From Verrucomicrobiota bacterium (GTDB taxonomy: Bacteria; Verrucomicrobiota; Verrucomicrobiia; CAIQCK01), in contig JAPLTX010000021.1 of NCBI GenBank assembly GCA_026397915.1, positions 186,001-250,000 of the forward strand: 64,000 bases of DNA, written 5' to 3'. Below, in pieces: positions 27,408-37,370 of the stretch (position 1 is the stretch's first letter; every line of letters begins with the position of its first letter). Both the position numbers and the translations under genes were made by a program. The notes under the pieces are model-generated. The model saw only the letters and a program-made list of their open reading frames with translations, had not been told where the DNA came from and ran no database searches.

Positions 27408-28004
27408 TCACTGCGAGTCGGGATTCACCTGCTCGGTTCCTTTATACTGCTTTCCATCTATCCATTGCACGTGGCCGTCCACATAAAGCACATTGCCGCC
27501 GGCGTCGCTGTGATTGTCCTGGGGATCGTAGAATCCCGCCTGAGCCTCCTTGTCGCTGTCCCACGCCATGCGCAAAGTTGCCGGGTTCTTCACTTGGGGC
27601 AGTCTGAGCGCGCGCTTGGTGCTGAAATACGAGTTGTATTCGTATTGATACTCCTTGCTGAGGCCGGTGGGTGTTGAGCGGCTGGGGCACTTGAAGATCT
27701 TCAGGTTGCGCGTGTAGTTTTTCCGGCAGAATGTATTCAGTGCCTCCTCAAGCAGCATCGGCGCGTTGGCTTTAGGATCGTCGTAGAAGGGGAGCACGTC
27801 GTCGTTGTCCTTGGCGTAGGCGAACGCCATCTTGTAGATCTCCCTGAGGTTGTTTGCACAAGAGAGGCGTTTGCCTCTTTCGGACACGCCTGTGATTGAC
27901 GGCAACAGCATCCCCGCCAGGATGCCGATGATGACAATCACCACCAACAACTCCACCAATGTGAAACCACCGCGGCAACGGATTCGATTGGGCAGGTTCT
28001 TCAT
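27408..28004 (-). CDS. Type II secretion/pilin-like protein (prepilin N-terminus, YVDGHV C-terminus)
   Basis: 198 aa. The prepilin peptidase site is GGFTLVELLVVIVIIGILAG (residues 12-31), with cleavage after Gly13 and Glu5 of the mature protein conserved. The globular domain has a C-terminal NVLYVDGHVQWIDG motif, which marks the large family of pseudopilin-like proteins expanded in Planctomycetes, Verrucomicrobia and Lentisphaerae. It may be a minor pseudopilin or an adhesin on a type II/IV-like structure. No other secretion genes are nearby. Confidence 0.9.
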   Translation of the reverse strand: MKNLPNRIRCRGGFTLVELLVVIVIIGILAGMLLPSITGVSERGKRLSCANNLREIYKMAFAYAKDNDDVLPFYDDPKANAPMLLEEALNTFCRKNYTRNLKIFKCPSRSTPTGLSKEYQYEYNSYFSTKRALRLPQVKNPATLRMAWDSDKEAQAGFYDPQDNHSDAGGNVLYVDGHVQWIDGKQYKGTEQVNPDSQ

Positions 28005-28122
28005 CGTTCTGGTAAAACTATATCACGCGGCCCTGCTGCGGCCAGCATCTTTTCCGCGATGAGATGAGTTTGACAACCAGCCTGCGGGAGCGGATAAGCG
28101 CGCTGCGCAAAAAGACCAACGC

Positions 28123-29652
28123 ATGAAAACGACAACCCTCATCCTGCTCGCCGGCCTGTGCGCCGGTTCCCTGTTCACCTCTTCCGCGGCGACGAAGCCT
28201 GCCGACCCGTCCGTCAAATGGATGCCGGCCTCGGCGGAGAAACTGCCGCGCTGGCGCGGCTTCAACCTGCTGGAGAAGTTCAGCGTCGGGAAATGCGAGC
28301 CGTTCAAGGAGGAGGACTTCAAGCTCATCCACAAACTCGGTTTCAACTTCGTGCGGTTGCCGATGGATTACCGCTGCTGGATCCAGAACAAGGACTGGGA
28401 GCAGTTCAACGAGGCGCAGCTCAAGGAGATTGACCAAGCCGTCGAGTGGGGCCGCAAATACGGCATCCACGTCTGGATCAACTTCCACCGTGCGCCCGGC
28501 TACACCGTCGCCAAGCCGAGGGAGGCCACCGACCTCTTTACCGACGCCAAGACGCAGGAGGTTTGCGCGAAGCACTGGGCGGAGTTTGCGCGCCGCTACA
28601 AGGGCATCCCGAACACCCAGCTCGGCTTCAACCTCTTCAACGAGCCGGCCCACTGCGACACCAACCTCTACGTTGCCGTCGTGCGCAAAATGGCCGAGGC
28701 CATCCGCGCCCAGGACCCGAAGCGGCTCATCATCTCCGACGGCATGCAATGGGGCCAGCAGCCGATCTTCGAACTGCGCCCTCTGAAGATCGCCCAAGCC
28801 ACGCGCGGCTACTCGCCCGGCGAGCTGACCCACTACAAGGCGAGCTGGGTCCGCGGGGAAAATTTCCCGCTGCCGAAGTGGCCCAAGCTGCTCGGCCCCA
28901 ACGGCACGCTCCTCAGCCCGACCAAGAAGGAAGGCTCCCACCCGATCATCGTTGACGGCCCGTTCAAGACCGAGACCGCGCTGCGGCTCCATGTCCTCGG
29001 CGTCTCCAGCCGCGCGCTGCTCACCGTCGAGATTGACGGCGCGAAGGTCTGGGAAAAGGAATTTAAGACCGGCCCCGGCGAGGGCGAGTGGAAGAAGAGC
29101 GAGTTCAAGCCGGAATACAAAATCTACTTCTGCACCTACGACCGCGACTACCCCGTCACCGTGCCCGCCGGCGCGAAACAAGTGAAACTCTCCGTCGCGG
29201 CCGGCGATTGGCTGCAAGTGAGCGAACTCGGCTTCAAACCCGCCGGCGCCGACCGCGAGGACGTGCTGCCGCTCGCGCAGAAGTTCGCCGAAAAGGCCGA
29301 CCCCATCGGCTACAAGGCCGGCGCGCAGCCCACGCCGTTCCCCGGCATGGCCATGCAGGACCGCGCCTGGCTGTGGGAGAAGAACATCAAGCCGTGGAAG
29401 AAACTCGAAGCCAAAGGCGTCGGCATCATGGTCGGCGAATGGGGATCGTATAACAAGACCCCGCACGACGTTGTCCTGCGCTGGGCCGAGGATTGCCTGG
29501 CCAACTGGAAGAAAGCCGGCTGGGGCTGGGCGCTCTGGAACTTCCGCGGCAGCTTCGGCGTCCTCGACAGCGAGCGCGCCGACGTCACCTACGAGGACCT
29601 CGACGGCCACAAGCTCGACCGCAAGCTCCTCGACCTCTTGCAGCGTTACTGA
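28123..29652 (+). CDS. Exported GH5-family glycoside hydrolase with an inserted domain
   Basis: 509 aa with a signal peptide (MKTTTLILLAGLCAGSLFTS). The GH5 barrel opens with RGFNLLEKF and GFNFVRLPMDYRCW. The acid/base is Glu174 in LGFNLFNEPAH and the nucleophile Glu439 in VGIMVGEWG. Between them, residues about 255-375 are an extra beta-rich module (PIIVDGPFKTETALRLHVLG...LQVSELGF), probably a carbohydrate-binding insertion. It should cleave beta-1,4-glucan or mannan in the periplasm or outside. The gene diverges from the pseudopilin gene. Confidence 0.92.
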   Translation: MKTTTLILLAGLCAGSLFTSSAATKPADPSVKWMPASAEKLPRWRGFNLLEKFSVGKCEPFKEEDFKLIHKLGFNFVRLPMDYRCWIQNKDWEQFNEAQLKEIDQAVEWGRKYGIHVWINFHRAPGYTVAKPREATDLFTDAKTQEVCAKHWAEFARRYKGIPNTQLGFNLFNEPAHCDTNLYVAVVRKMAEAIRAQDPKRLIISDGMQWGQQPIFELRPLKIAQATRGYSPGELTHYKASWVRGENFPLPKWPKLLGPNGTLLSPTKKEGSHPIIVDGPFKTETALRLHVLGVSSRALLTVEIDGAKVWEKEFKTGPGEGEWKKSEFKPEYKIYFCTYDRDYPVTVPAGAKQVKLSVAAGDWLQVSELGFKPAGADREDVLPLAQKFAEKADPIGYKAGAQPTPFPGMAMQDRAWLWEKNIKPWKKLEAKGVGIMVGEWGSYNKTPHDVVLRWAEDCLANWKKAGWGWALWNFRGSFGVLDSERADVTYEDLDGHKLDRKLLDLLQRY

Positions 29653-29724
29653 CCGCCACCCGCGCCGGAGAAACTGACGCCGAGACTGCGTGAGGCCGTG
29701 GGTAAACTTAACATGTGAGCCGCG

Positions 29725-30207
29725 CTATCGTGACCGCGAAGCGGGAACGGTCAGGTTAAACAAAGTGTTTGGAGCTAACAAAGTTTTAGGAGCTTTACTC
29801 TCCCAAATCACTCTACTTCTCTTGTCGTCATAATTCGCGGTGACCTTGAAGCCGTCATCCTGTAGCCGCTCCACGGCAAGGTCCGTATGATCAAAGCCAC
29901 CCATCCAAACGTAAACCACCCTGTCTTGCGTCACATCAATGCGAATGATCTTTAGCGCCTTTAGATCTGGAGGGACTAGCATAGAACCAATTGTGGGCTT
30001 TTGCGGGTCATATCCGGCAAGGTAGACCTTGGTTCGCTCAATCCATCTTTGGATATCCGGCTCTGTGAGCGAATCCATGTATTTGCGTCCCGCTTTCATC
30101 TGCCGCTCTATAGGCGCAATAAAATTGTAGACCGGAATACTGACGCCGACGACAATGAGCAATCCGGCGAGGGCGAAACCAATGGCAACAGGATGCTTCA
30201 ACTTCAT
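29725..30207 (-). CDS. Small membrane-anchored hypothetical protein
   Basis: 160 aa from the ATG at 30207; the longer frame upstream is not supported. One N-terminal membrane helix (IGFALAGLLIVVGVSIPVYNF, residues about 8-30) and an extracytoplasmic remainder with no familiar motif (RWIERTKVYLAGYDPQK; IIRIDVTQDRVVYVWMGGFDH). No recognisable family. It lies between convergent GH5 and the TPR gene and has ordinary codon use. Confidence 0.55.
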   Translation of the reverse strand: MKLKHPVAIGFALAGLLIVVGVSIPVYNFIAPIERQMKAGRKYMDSLTEPDIQRWIERTKVYLAGYDPQKPTIGSMLVPPDLKALKIIRIDVTQDRVVYVWMGGFDHTDLAVERLQDDGFKVTANYDDKRSRVIWESKAPKTLLAPNTLFNLTVPASRSR

Positions 30208-30469
30208 GCTAACAGGAATTCGGCGACCTCTTTGACGTGATGTAAAGCGACACGGCGGACTTTGAAACCTGGCTTTCGCCCCGTCCAGAACAATTTGCGC
30301 GAGGGAAGGGGAGAGAACCGGAGCGTTGGTCCTGGCTCTTTCGCGCGGTCGTGGGGTGCGATTGTTCACGACACCATCTTGCTGGCCGATGCCGCTCTGG
30401 ATGAATTCCGTCTGCCTGCGTTTCCCATGACCGCGAACCAGACGGAACAGACTGCGCAACAGCCTTCGA

Positions 30470-32521
30470 CTACTTCTCTGGCTCCCCGCCGGCCAGGGTA
30501 TTTTCCAAGTCGGGGTCACTCGCCCGGCCAAACTCAAGCGTTTTGCGGTAGTGGAACTTGGCCAGGCCGAGGAAGGGCGGTTTTTGCGTGGCGTAGATCA
30601 CGGCGAGGTTGTAATGGGCGTCGGCGTAGTCAGGCCGTATCTCAATGGCGCGGCGCAGTTCCTGTTCGGCGGCGGAGCTTCGGCCCTTTTTCCAACAAGC
30701 GAGGCCGAGATAGTTGCGCGCCTCGGCGTTGTCGGAGTTGAGTTTGAGCGAGCGCGTCAATTCCTCAACGGCGTCGTCAAAGCGGTCCTGCTTGAAGTAG
30801 ATGATGCCAACGGTGGCGTGGGAGTAAGCGTCGTTGGGCGCGATCTGGAGCGCGCGATTGAGCAGATGCTCGGCATCTTCGAGCCGTCCCTGCTGGAAAC
30901 GGATGACGGCAAGGTTGGAGAGACAGGAGATGTTCTCCGGGTTGAGCTTGAGGATTTCGCGGTATTTGGCGGCGGCCTCTTCAAATTGTTGCCGGCTGTA
31001 AAGCTCACGGGCTTGATCCATCAGCGGCTCCAAGTCCGCGGAAATCCGCGGCGTTGCGGAAGCCGGAGCAGATGGCGGCGGGGGTGTCGTCGCTTGTGAC
31101 GGACCTAGCCGGATGGCGGTGTTGGTGGCGTCGGTGGCAACGCGGGTCGTTTCGGGCGCATCAGGTGCCGGCACAAGCGAGGGGGGCAGCCAAATCGGCG
31201 TAGCGTTCAAACCAAGCATGGAAGTCGAAGCCGATGGCGATGGAAGTGGCAGCGGTTTCGGCGAGCTGGTCCGGTCCGTGGTGTTGGTGGTGCCGACGGT
31301 CGGCCCGGAACGATCCGGTTGCGACGGTTTCTTTTCGCGAACCGGAGCGCGGACAGCCTTGTCCGCGACGGGCGGCTGCGCAGATTCGGCAGTCCGCGCT
31401 CCCAATGTTTTGGCAGAAGGTTCACGACCCGAGCGAGCGGGGTCAGCCGTTGACTGTGGCGGCGGCGTCTTCTCCGAACGGTTTGTCGTGGACACAACCG
31501 GTGCCGGCGCAACTGTGGATGACGACCAAGCCGGCGCGGTGTTCGAGCCAGGCGCGGCTGGCGGAGCCGATGGCGAGGGAAGCGGCAGTGCTTTCGGCAG
31601 ACTGGGCAGGGTGACTCTGTTAGTGACGGCGGCGGTCAAACGCGCGGTGTCAAACACAACTGGCGCAGGCACGAACGGGGGAGGCAACCAAGCCGACGCG
31701 ACGTTCGAGCCGAACGCGGAAGACGGAACAATCTGCGGTAGAGGTGGCAGCACTTCCGGTGGGCTGGGTCGGGTGATGGTGGTGGTGTCAGCGACCACGC
31801 CGGAGCGATCCGATTGCGACAATCCCTTGCCGCGAATTTGCGTTGGCGGGTTGGTTTGGAGTCCCGGCTTCAGCCGGTTCAAAGGCGTTGCCGGCTGAAG
31901 CCTGGACTCCGAACCCGGAACTGTGTCAGCGAGAGGTTTGCGGCTCTGGTCCGCGTTCGAAGCTGAAAGTCGAGGTCGCCCATCAACGCGCCCGCCGAGT
32001 GGCGAGGGAACAACGGCAGAGGGCTGCCGCCGTCCAAAACGCTCCCATGTTGAAGATCGCCGCTCACTCGCGGGCGCGAGCGTCTTGGGCTGCGGCAGTC
32101 CCCTGCCGCTTTCAGGTTGCAGCGCACTCTCAGGTTTCAGGTCGCTCGGCACAAGCACGGCGTCCGGACCCAACACGCCAGCCTTCGCCGTTGCGTCTTC
32201 TTGGGCGCTGCGGATGACGACGTTGGTCTTGTCGCTGACAACAACAAAGGGTTGCTGCCGTCCGAAACGTTCCCATGTTGAAGATCGCCGCTCGCTCGCG
32301 GGCGCAAGCGTCTTGGGCTGCGGCAGTCCTTTGCCGCTTTCGGGTTGCAGCGTGCTTTCAGGTTTCAGGTTGCTCGGCACAAGCACGGCAGACGGCTGAA
32401 ACCGCGCCGTGTTGTTGCTGTCAGCAACTTGGGCGCGAGCCGGCAGGGCGCAAGCGAGCGCCGCCACGCCGAGACACGCCGTCGCCGCTGTGCGGATGAG
32501 GCTTTTGGTTCGCGGTTTCAT
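30470..32521 (-). CDS. Exported TPR protein with long Pro/Ser/Thr-rich repeat region
   Basis: 683 aa. A signal peptide (residues 1-30) precedes a low-complexity, proline-rich region of about 470 residues containing two copies of a 76-residue unit (45-95 and 121-171), then three degenerate copies of a PSPSAP-type unit. Residues about 505-665 are TPRs (EEAAAKYREILKLNPENISC; RLEDAEHLLNRALQIAPND; DDAVEELTRSLKLNSDN; AAEQELRRAIEIRPDYADAH). The TPR part resembles protein-interaction scaffolds. The repeat region is probably a flexible stalk in the envelope. Function unknown. Confidence 0.8.
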   Translation of the reverse strand: MKPRTKSLIRTAATACLGVAALACALPARAQVADSNNTARFQPSAVLVPSNLKPESTLQPESGKGLPQPKTLAPASERRSSTWERFGRQQPFVVVSDKTNVVIRSAQEDATAKAGVLGPDAVLVPSDLKPESALQPESGRGLPQPKTLAPASERRSSTWERFGRRQPSAVVPSPLGGRVDGRPRLSASNADQSRKPLADTVPGSESRLQPATPLNRLKPGLQTNPPTQIRGKGLSQSDRSGVVADTTTITRPSPPEVLPPLPQIVPSSAFGSNVASAWLPPPFVPAPVVFDTARLTAAVTNRVTLPSLPKALPLPSPSAPPAAPGSNTAPAWSSSTVAPAPVVSTTNRSEKTPPPQSTADPARSGREPSAKTLGARTAESAQPPVADKAVRAPVREKKPSQPDRSGPTVGTTNTTDRTSSPKPLPLPSPSASTSMLGLNATPIWLPPSLVPAPDAPETTRVATDATNTAIRLGPSQATTPPPPSAPASATPRISADLEPLMDQARELYSRQQFEEAAAKYREILKLNPENISCLSNLAVIRFQQGRLEDAEHLLNRALQIAPNDAYSHATVGIIYFKQDRFDDAVEELTRSLKLNSDNAEARNYLGLACWKKGRSSAAEQELRRAIEIRPDYADAHYNLAVIYATQKPPFLGLAKFHYRKTLEFGRASDPDLENTLAGGEPEK
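32021..32161. repeat. Second copy of a 141-bp tandem coding repeat
   Basis: Nearly identical, in frame, to 32249-32389 (period 228 bp, 76 codons) and encodes residues 121-167 of the TPR protein. Most differences are synonymous or conservative, indicating a fairly recent duplication inside the gene. Confidence 0.75.
32249..32389. repeat. First copy of a 141-bp tandem coding repeat
   Basis: Encodes residues 45-91 of the TPR protein; partner of the repeat at 32021-32161. The shared peptide contains LPQPKTLAPASERRSSTWER. Confidence 0.75.
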
Positions 32522-32583
32522 CGGGCGCTAAACTAAAGCCATTTTCTATCATGAAACCACGCCTTCGCCAACCTCTACCCTTT

Positions 32584-32646
32584 GGCTGACAACTGAAAAC
32601 TGACAGCTTCCCCAAATTCTTCATTCTTAATTTCTCACTCTTCACT
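32584..32646. repeat. Low-complexity A/T-rich direct-repeat tract
   Basis: On the plus strand CTGACAACTGAAAACTGACAG is followed by TTCATTCTTAATTTCTCACT and TTCACTC. It is much less GC-rich than the surroundings and belongs to the same style of short-word repeat as 9221-9260 and 13281-13313. It lies between the TPR gene start and the WD40 gene end. Confidence 0.45.
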
Positions 32647-32713
32647 CGTCCTCCCCTCCGCCCGATCCGGTGGCGTTTGTGAACGCTCTGCCAGAGCAGA
32701 TTCTCTCAGTGAC

Positions 32714-32759
32714 GAAAAACTGGACCGCCAGCCGTCGGAGAGTTGTAAGCGGACGGCTG
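32714..32759 (-). terminator. Possible terminator of the WD40 gene
   Basis: CAGCCGTC (32729-32736) and GACGGCTG (32752-32759) form a perfect 8-bp stem with a 15-base loop. On the minus strand a TTTTT run (complement of 32715-32719) follows 9 bases later. Stem and T-run are separated more than usual. Confidence 0.4.
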
Positions 32760-32787
32760 AAGATCCCCCAGACTCAAATGATGCTTG

Positions 32788-35232
32788 TCATTGTTTGCCA
32801 GAATCACCGTTTGGCCACAGCGGATCGTAGCCTTTGATAAACTCACCGAAGTATTTCCCCACTTCCTCATCTGTCAGTTCACGGTTGGCTGCTTGCCGCG
32901 CATGCCGGATCAAATCTTTCGGCGATGAAGTAGCCAATTGCCGAGCAAACTGAATCCAGCGATGGTGAATGGGCCATAGGGTCACCCTACAGTCGCTGCT
33001 CCCCGCTGCCAGCATAGCGCCATCCGGACTGAACGCCACGCTATGACATCTTCCCTCTCCAATCAGCAGCGTGCCAATCGGTTGTAGTGTCTCCACATTC
33101 CACAGCATCACCGTCTGATCGTAACTGCACGATGCCAATGTTTTGCCGTCCGGGCTGAACGCCAAACCGGTAACCATGAGCTTGTGCCCAGCGAACAGTG
33201 TCCCTTTCGATTGCCGCGTCACCACGTCCCATAGAACCACCGTTCGATCACCGCCCCCTGATGCCAGCGTCTTACCATCAGGACTGAATGCTACGCTACT
33301 CACATTGCTTCTATGCCCTGTCAGTGGTGTGCCTATCGGCTGTCGCGTCACCACATCCCACAAGATGACCGTGTCGTCATCACTGCCCGAGGCTAACATC
33401 CTGCCATTCGGATTGAACGCCACACTACGCACACGTTTCTTATGCCATGCCAACGGTGGGCCAGCCGGCTTTCGGGCCGTCACGTCCCACAAGACCACTG
33501 TGTTGTCTGCACTTCCTGATGCCAGTGTCTTGCCGTCTGGACTAAACGCCACACCGTTCACAGGGCCTTTGTGCCCGCCCAATGGTGAGCCTGCCGACTG
33601 ACGCGCTGCCAAGTCCCATAACATCACCATCCCAGCCCAGCAGCCCACCGCCAGCATTCCACCGTCTGGACTGAACGCCACGCTGGTCACAAAGCCTCTT
33701 TGCTCTGCCCACGACATGTCCATCGGTTGATGTGTTGCCACGTCCCGCAGCATCACCGTGCCGTCGCTGTTCCCTGATGCCAGCGTGTTGCCATCAGGAC
33801 TGAATGCCACACTGCACACGTCGAGTCCGCGCCCTGCCAGCGGTATGCCAATTGGTTGTCGTGTCATCACCTCCCACAACATGATCGTGCCATCTGAACT
33901 GCCAGAGACCAACATGTTGCCGTCGGGACTGAACGCGAGGCTGCTCACAGAACCTTTCTGTCCCGCCAACGGTGTGCTGATAGATTGGCGTGCCGCCACG
34001 TCCCACAACATCACCGTGCCGTCCTTGCAGCCTGTTGCCAACATTCTGGTATTTGGACCGAATGTTACACTACTCACGGGACCTTGATGCTTTGTCAGCG
34101 ATTGGCCAATCGGTTGTCCTGTCGTTATGTCCCATAACATGATTGTGTTGTCTGTGCTTACAGACACCAGCGTCTGGCCATCCGCGCTGAGTGCCACTCT
34201 ACACACAGGGCTCTTGTGCCCGGACAGCATCTTGCGAATTGGTCGTCGTGTCGCCAAATCCCACCACGTCACCATGCCATCGCTATGGACTGAGACCAGC
34301 GTCAGTTCATTTGGACCGAACGCCACACCCCTCACTGGACTTCTGTGTCCACCCAACGGTTTACCGGTTGACCGGCGCGTCGCCATGTCCCACAGCATCA
34401 CCGTGCCATCATCACCGCCTGAAACCAACGTCTTGCCATCCGGACTGAACGCCACACTACAAATCGAACTTTCATGCTCCTCCAGCGGTTTGCCAATCAG
34501 CCGTCGTGTTGCCACGTCCCACAGCATCACGGCAGCGTCGTCGCCGCCTGAAACCAACGTCTTGCCATCCAGACTGAATGCCATACTCCTCACACCCCTT
34601 CTCCCGTGCTGACTTGGCAGTTCGCCTATGAGCTGTCGTCTCGTCAAATCCCACAACACGATCGCACGATCATTGCTGCTCGAAGCCAACGTCTTGCCAT
34701 CCGGACTAAACACCATGCAGGTTACGAGGCGACTGTGACTTCGCAAAAATTCGGCTGAACTCCTTGGAAACGCAATACACTCGCGAAGAGTGGCGACGTT
34801 TTCCACTGACTTATCAAGTCGGACAGCGTGTGCGCTCAGCAGCAGAGCCAGGTCCCAGCGAGATTCGGTCAACAGGATTCGACCGGATAATGACAGTTTG
34901 CCTGCAAGCGCAATCCGAGCCGCGGTTTCAGCTTGGCCAAGAGCCAAAGACATTTCTTGAGTGGCTCGTTCCGCCGTGGTCTTTTGTTTTTCCGCCGCCT
35001 GCCGCGCAGCTTCAGCAAGTCGCCATTGCCGTGTCACTATGTTGAGGCCAAAGACTGTGGCTAGAACAACGCCCGCGCCGAGCGCCGCCACTATCAATGG
35101 CAGTTGCTTCTTCCAGCTTATGTCGGATGTCGCCATTCTCTCACATTCAAGCGCACACTGCTGGCAAATCTCGCCCTCGGCATCTGCCGGCAGTTCCGCC
35201 CCACATTTCGAACAAGCCTTGGCCGCGTCCAT
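32788..35232 (-). CDS. Membrane-anchored WD40 protein with zinc ribbon and 14 WD repeats
   Basis: 814 aa from the ATG at 35232; a GTG six codons earlier is possible. A zinc-ribbon-like segment (CSKCGAELPADAEGEICQQC, residues 7-26) precedes a membrane helix (LPLIVAALGAGVVLATVFGL, about 43-65) and a helical stretch to about residue 165. Fourteen WD40 repeats follow, each with the core VAFSPDGKTLASGSxDxTVMLWD, so two seven-bladed propellers are expected. The same C-x2-C/TM/WD40 layout occurs in PVC-group proteins linked to serine/threonine kinases, but no kinase is present here. The propellers should be a cytoplasmic or periplasmic interaction platform depending on topology. Confidence 0.9.
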   Translation of the reverse strand: MDAAKACSKCGAELPADAEGEICQQCALECERMATSDISWKKQLPLIVAALGAGVVLATVFGLNIVTRQWRLAEAARQAAEKQKTTAERATQEMSLALGQAETAARIALAGKLSLSGRILLTESRWDLALLLSAHAVRLDKSVENVATLRECIAFPRSSAEFLRSHSRLVTCMVFSPDGKTLASSSNDRAIVLWDLTRRQLIGELPSQHGRRGVRSMAFSLDGKTLVSGGDDAAVMLWDVATRRLIGKPLEEHESSICSVAFSPDGKTLVSGGDDGTVMLWDMATRRSTGKPLGGHRSPVRGVAFGPNELTLVSVHSDGMVTWWDLATRRPIRKMLSGHKSPVCRVALSADGQTLVSVSTDNTIMLWDITTGQPIGQSLTKHQGPVSSVTFGPNTRMLATGCKDGTVMLWDVAARQSISTPLAGQKGSVSSLAFSPDGNMLVSGSSDGTIMLWEVMTRQPIGIPLAGRGLDVCSVAFSPDGNTLASGNSDGTVMLRDVATHQPMDMSWAEQRGFVTSVAFSPDGGMLAVGCWAGMVMLWDLAARQSAGSPLGGHKGPVNGVAFSPDGKTLASGSADNTVVLWDVTARKPAGPPLAWHKKRVRSVAFNPNGRMLASGSDDDTVILWDVVTRQPIGTPLTGHRSNVSSVAFSPDGKTLASGGGDRTVVLWDVVTRQSKGTLFAGHKLMVTGLAFSPDGKTLASCSYDQTVMLWNVETLQPIGTLLIGEGRCHSVAFSPDGAMLAAGSSDCRVTLWPIHHRWIQFARQLATSSPKDLIRHARQAANRELTDEEVGKYFGEFIKGYDPLWPNGDSGKQ

Positions 35233-35324
35233 ACTACAATTGTGTAGCACGCAGGAACAAACACGCCAACCGCAAAGCTGGCAAAGGGCGGCTCGGTGCG
35301 GTAAGTATGGTCGGGATTTAGCGC

Positions 35325-37370
35325 ATGGAATTTGAATTAGTCAGCAAGTTCAAGCCGCGCGGCGATCAGCCGCAGGCCATTGAGACGCTCATGAAGTCGC
35401 TGGAGGCGGGCAACCGGTTCCAGACGCTGCTGGGTGTCACCGGCTCGGGCAAGACCTACACAGTGGCCAATGTCATCGAGCGGTTGCGGCGGCCGACGCT
35501 GGTGATCTCGCACAACAAGACGCTGGCGGCGCAGCTCTACAGCGAGTTCAAGCAGTTCTTCCCGCGCAACGCGGTGGAGTATTTCGTCAGCTACTTCGAC
35601 TATTACCAGCCGGAGGCCTACATCCCGCAGACGGACACGTTCATCGAGAAGGACAGCGCCATCAACGAGTCCATCGAGCGGCTGCGGCTGTCGGCGACGA
35701 GCGCGTTGCTGACGCGGCGGGACGTGGTGGTGGTGGCCAGCGTCTCGTGCATCTACGGCCTCGGTTCGCCGGAGGACTGGATGAACATGGTGGTGCCGGT
35801 GAAGGTGGGCGACACGCTCCCCCGGGACACGTTCCTGCGGCGGCTGGTGGACATCCAGTATGACCGCAACGACATCGCGCTGGAGCGCGGCAATTTCCGG
35901 GTGCGCGGCGATGTGATCGAACTCATTCCCAGCTACGCCGAGGACGCGCTGCGGATCGAGTTCTTCGGCGACCAGATCGAGAAGATCACGCGGTTCGACC
36001 CGCTCACGGGCCGGCGGCTGGAGGACCTGCCGGGCACGAGCGTGTTCCCGTCGAAACACTGGGTCACGTCCCCCGACAAGCTGGAGAAAGCCATCGAGAC
36101 GATCCAGTTGGAGGAGACGGAGCGGATCGAGTGGTTCGAGAAGCGCGGCAAGCTGTTGGAGGCGCAGCGGCTCAAGATGCGCACCACCTACGACATCGAG
36201 ATGATGCGGGAGATGGGCTTCTGCTCCGGCATCGAGAACTACTCGCGCCACCTCAGCGGCCGCGCGCCGGGCCAGCGGCCGTTCTGCCTGCTGGACTTCT
36301 TCCCGAAGGATTTTCTGCTGGTGATTGACGAGAGCCACGTGACGGTATCGCAGATCGGCGCGATGTATGAAGGCGACCGCTCGCGCAAGATGACGCTGGT
36401 AGAGCACGGCTTCCGCCTGCCGAGCGCGCTCGACAATCGGCCGCTGAATTTCCCGGAGTTCGAGTCCATGGTCGCCCAGGCTATCTTCGTCAGTGCGACG
36501 CCGGCGGATTTCGAGCGGGAGAAGAGCGCCGTCGTCGCCGAGCAAATCATCCGCCCGACGGGCCTACTCGACCCGAGAATCACGATCAAACCGCTGGACG
36601 GGATGATTGACGACGTGATTGAGCAAATCCGCGCCCGCACGGAGAAGAAAGAGCGCGTGCTGGTGACGACGCTGACCAAGCGCACCGCCGAGGACCTGAG
36701 CGATTACCTCAAGGACCTCGGCATCAAGGTCACCTATCTCCACTCTGACATAGACACCATCGAGCGCGTCGAAGTCCTGCGCGGCCTGCGCAACGGCAAG
36801 TTCGATGTGCTCGTCGGCATCAACCTCCTGCGCGAGGGCCTCGACCTGCCCGAGGTGTCGCTGGTCTGCATCCTCGACGCCGACAAGGAAGGCTTTCTGC
36901 GCAGCGCCACCGCGCTCATCCAGGTTTCCGGCCGCGCCGCCCGCCATATCAACGCCGAGGTCATCCTCTACGCCGACGTGATGACCAACTCCATCAAGAA
37001 GCTCATCGAGATCAGCGATTACCGCCGCACCAAGCAGATGGAATACAACCGCGTCCACAAGATCACGCCGAAGTCGGTCGTGCGCGGTGTGCAGGAGAGC
37101 CTCCAGAGCATCGTGCAGGGCCGCGAAGTCGAGGCGAGCGTCGTCAGGGAATCCGGTGCCGACTACGACGTCGTCGAACTGATCCGCGAACTGGAAGCGG
37201 AGATGCTGGAAGCGGCGAAGAAGCTGGAGTTCGAGCGCGCCGCGCTGCTGCGCGACCAGATCAAGGAATTGCAGCGCGGCACCGGCGAAGGCGAAGCGCC
37301 GGCGTTGAAGAAACGCGAGGTGGTCTATGCCGCGCCGAACGGCGGCAAGACGGCGAAGCGGCAGAAGTAG
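35325..37370 (+). CDS. uvrB: Excinuclease ABC subunit B
   Basis: 681 aa, full length. The helicase motif [17 protein letters not shown] (residues about 39-54), the beta-hairpin [25 protein letters not shown] (DExx box), and the C-terminal UVR domain ([24 protein letters not shown]) are all present. UvrB verifies lesions and recruits UvrC in nucleotide excision repair. Its TAG stop is the first three bases of a 23-bp inverted repeat (see 37368-37437). It diverges from the WD40 gene. Confidence 0.97.
   Translation: MEFELVSKFKPRGDQPQAIETLMKSLEAGNRFQTLLGVTGSGKTYTVANVIERLRRPTLVISHNKTLAAQLYSEFKQFFPRNAVEYFVSYFDYYQPEAYIPQTDTFIEKDSAINESIERLRLSATSALLTRRDVVVVASVSCIYGLGSPEDWMNMVVPVKVGDTLPRDTFLRRLVDIQYDRNDIALERGNFRVRGDVIELIPSYAEDALRIEFFGDQIEKITRFDPLTGRRLEDLPGTSVFPSKHWVTSPDKLEKAIETIQLEETERIEWFEKRGKLLEAQRLKMRTTYDIEMMREMGFCSGIENYSRHLSGRAPGQRPFCLLDFFPKDFLLVIDESHVTVSQIGAMYEGDRSRKMTLVEHGFRLPSALDNRPLNFPEFESMVAQAIFVSATPADFEREKSAVVAEQIIRPTGLLDPRITIKPLDGMIDDVIEQIRARTEKKERVLVTTLTKRTAEDLSDYLKDLGIKVTYLHSDIDTIERVEVLRGLRNGKFDVLVGINLLREGLDLPEVSLVCILDADKEGFLRSATALIQVSGRAARHINAEVILYADVMTNSIKKLIEISDYRRTKQMEYNRVHKITPKSVVRGVQESLQSIVQGREVEASVVRESGADYDVVELIRELEAEMLEAAKKLEFERAALLRDQIKELQRGTGEGEAPALKKREVVYAAPNGGKTAKRQK

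Noticed and set aside
28018-29610. 530-codon open frame antisense to GH5
   Set aside because: Shadow of the GH5 gene; no motif, and the sense frame has both catalytic glutamates.
32788-35232. WD-repeat DNA periodicity as a CRISPR-like array
   Set aside because: The period of about 126 bp is that of coding WD40 repeats with diverged DNA; no short identical repeats with unique spacers.
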